From positions 695,856 through 759,855 of the forward strand of contig NZ_JAELVM010000001.1 in NCBI RefSeq assembly GCF_016745235.1: a stretch of DNA of 64,000 bases, given 5' to 3'. Origin of the DNA: Chryseobacterium endalhagicum (GTDB lineage Bacteria > Bacteroidota > Bacteroidia > Flavobacteriales > Weeksellaceae). A program made the position numbers and the translations under genes. The stretch's first letter is position 1. Each line of letters begins with the position of its first letter. Positions 63,421 through 64,000 of the stretch are shown here, one piece after another. The notes beneath the pieces were generated by a model that saw only the letters and a program-made list of their open reading frames with translations, did not search any database and was not told the origin of the DNA.

Positions 63421-64000
63421 ATGATTCATCAATTAGCCGCCGTAGATAAACGTGCAAAAATCAGCAAAAACGTTATTGTAGAACCGTTTACTACAATTGC
63501 AGGAGACGTGGAAATTGGAGAAGGAAGCTGGATCGGTCCCAATGTTACCATTATGGATGGAGCCAGAATAGGAAAGAACTGCAGGATTTTCCCCGGAACA
63601 GTTATTTCAGCCATTCCTCAGGATCTCAAGTTTGACGGCGAAGATACCCAGGTGATCATCGGCGACGAAACCACCATCAGAGAATGCGTTACCGTAAACA
63701 GGGGAACAAAAGCTCTTGGGTTCACAAAAATAGGTAAGAACTGCCTGATTATGGCGACTTCACATATTGCTCACGATTGTGTCATCGGTGATCATGTGAT
63801 CATCGTTAATGGCTGTGGTATTGCCGGACACGTGGAAATTGGTGATTATACTGTAATGGGAGGGCTTAGTGCCGTACACCAGTTTGGTAAAATCGGTAAG
63901 CATGTGATGATCTCAGGAGGAACTCTGGTAAGAAAAGATATTCCGCCTTACGTAAAAGTAGCAAGAGAGCCTATGTCTTATGCAGGGATCAATTCAGTAG
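63421..64000 (+). CDS. lpxA: UDP-GlcNAc O-acyltransferase, 5' part
   Basis: Partial gene that runs off the window end; about 193 residues are visible. It adds the first fatty acid of lipid A. It has hexapeptide repeats and the catalytic His in MATSHIAHDC, with NGCGIAGHVEIGD and GGLSAVHQFGKIG. It follows the LpxC/FabZ gene with no gap, so the lipid A genes form one operon. Confidence 0.93.
   Translation, partial: MIHQLAAVDKRAKISKNVIVEPFTTIAGDVEIGEGSWIGPNVTIMDGARIGKNCRIFPGTVISAIPQDLKFDGEDTQVIIGDETTIRECVTVNRGTKALGFTKIGKNCLIMATSHIAHDCVIGDHVIIVNGCGIAGHVEIGDYTVMGGLSAVHQFGKIGKHVMISGGTLVRKDIPPYVKVAREPMSYAGINSV

Overview
The window looks like chromosomal DNA of a flavobacterium, most like Chryseobacterium or a close relative (Bacteroidota, Weeksellaceae). 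The grounds are the AT-rich composition, many TAnnTTTG (-7 type) promoter boxes, a fused LpxC/FabZ protein, a PorX-type type IX secretion regulator, and intergenic sequence typical of this group. This is judged by eye; no database search was run. No rRNA, tRNA, CRISPR array or insertion sequence was recognised.

Layout. (1) 1-482, the 5' part of nrdB on the minus strand, with two DnaA-box-like sites upstream. (2) 908-6221, a MacB-like ABC export system: one ATPase, two permeases and one membrane-fusion protein, with a small four-helix-bundle (IVP/S23) gene inserted. (3) 6364-10879, a GT39 membrane glycosyltransferase, a thioredoxin-reductase-like flavoprotein and a secreted GH29 fucosidase. 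(4) 11035-13590, an arsenic operon (arsR, DUF6428-like, LMW-PTP-type reductase, acr3) with an ArsR-like operator in front of each of the first two genes. (5) 13724-15514, glyA and recX.

(6) 15520-50597, a 35-kb one-directional Wzx/Wzy-type surface polysaccharide locus. It has export genes (Wza-like, Wzc-like tyrosine kinase, Wzx flippase, two Wzy/WaaL-like proteins) and a WecA/WbpL-like initiating transferase. It appears to encode a UDP-GlcNAc3NAcA route (WbpA, WbpB, WbpE and WbpD homologues), an acetamidino-forming module (WbpG, HisH2, HisF2), a UDP-L-FucNAc route (CapE, CapF, CapG homologues) with its WbuB-like transferase, and a WbpM/WbpV/WbpL-like route to the first sugar. Extra genes suggest additional chemistry: an L-2-hydroxyglutarate oxidase between the wbpA- and wbpE-like genes, a PIG-L deacetylase next to an LpxD paralogue, a formyltransferase next to a NodB-type deacetylase, an AsnB/WbpS-like amidotransferase, and a lipoprotein that resembles GH56 hyaluronidases. 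The gene set recalls the Pseudomonas aeruginosa O-antigen loci with ManNAc3NAmA and FucNAc.

(7) 50693-59278, rimO, two unknown secreted proteins, an RlpA-like protein, xthA, a YciI-like gene, porX and an S41 peptidase. (8) 59700-64000, an HD-domain phosphohydrolase and the lipid A genes lpxD, lpxC/fabZ and lpxA (cut by the window end). Two copies of a multi-hairpin repeat lie at 9203-9268 and 59419-59485.
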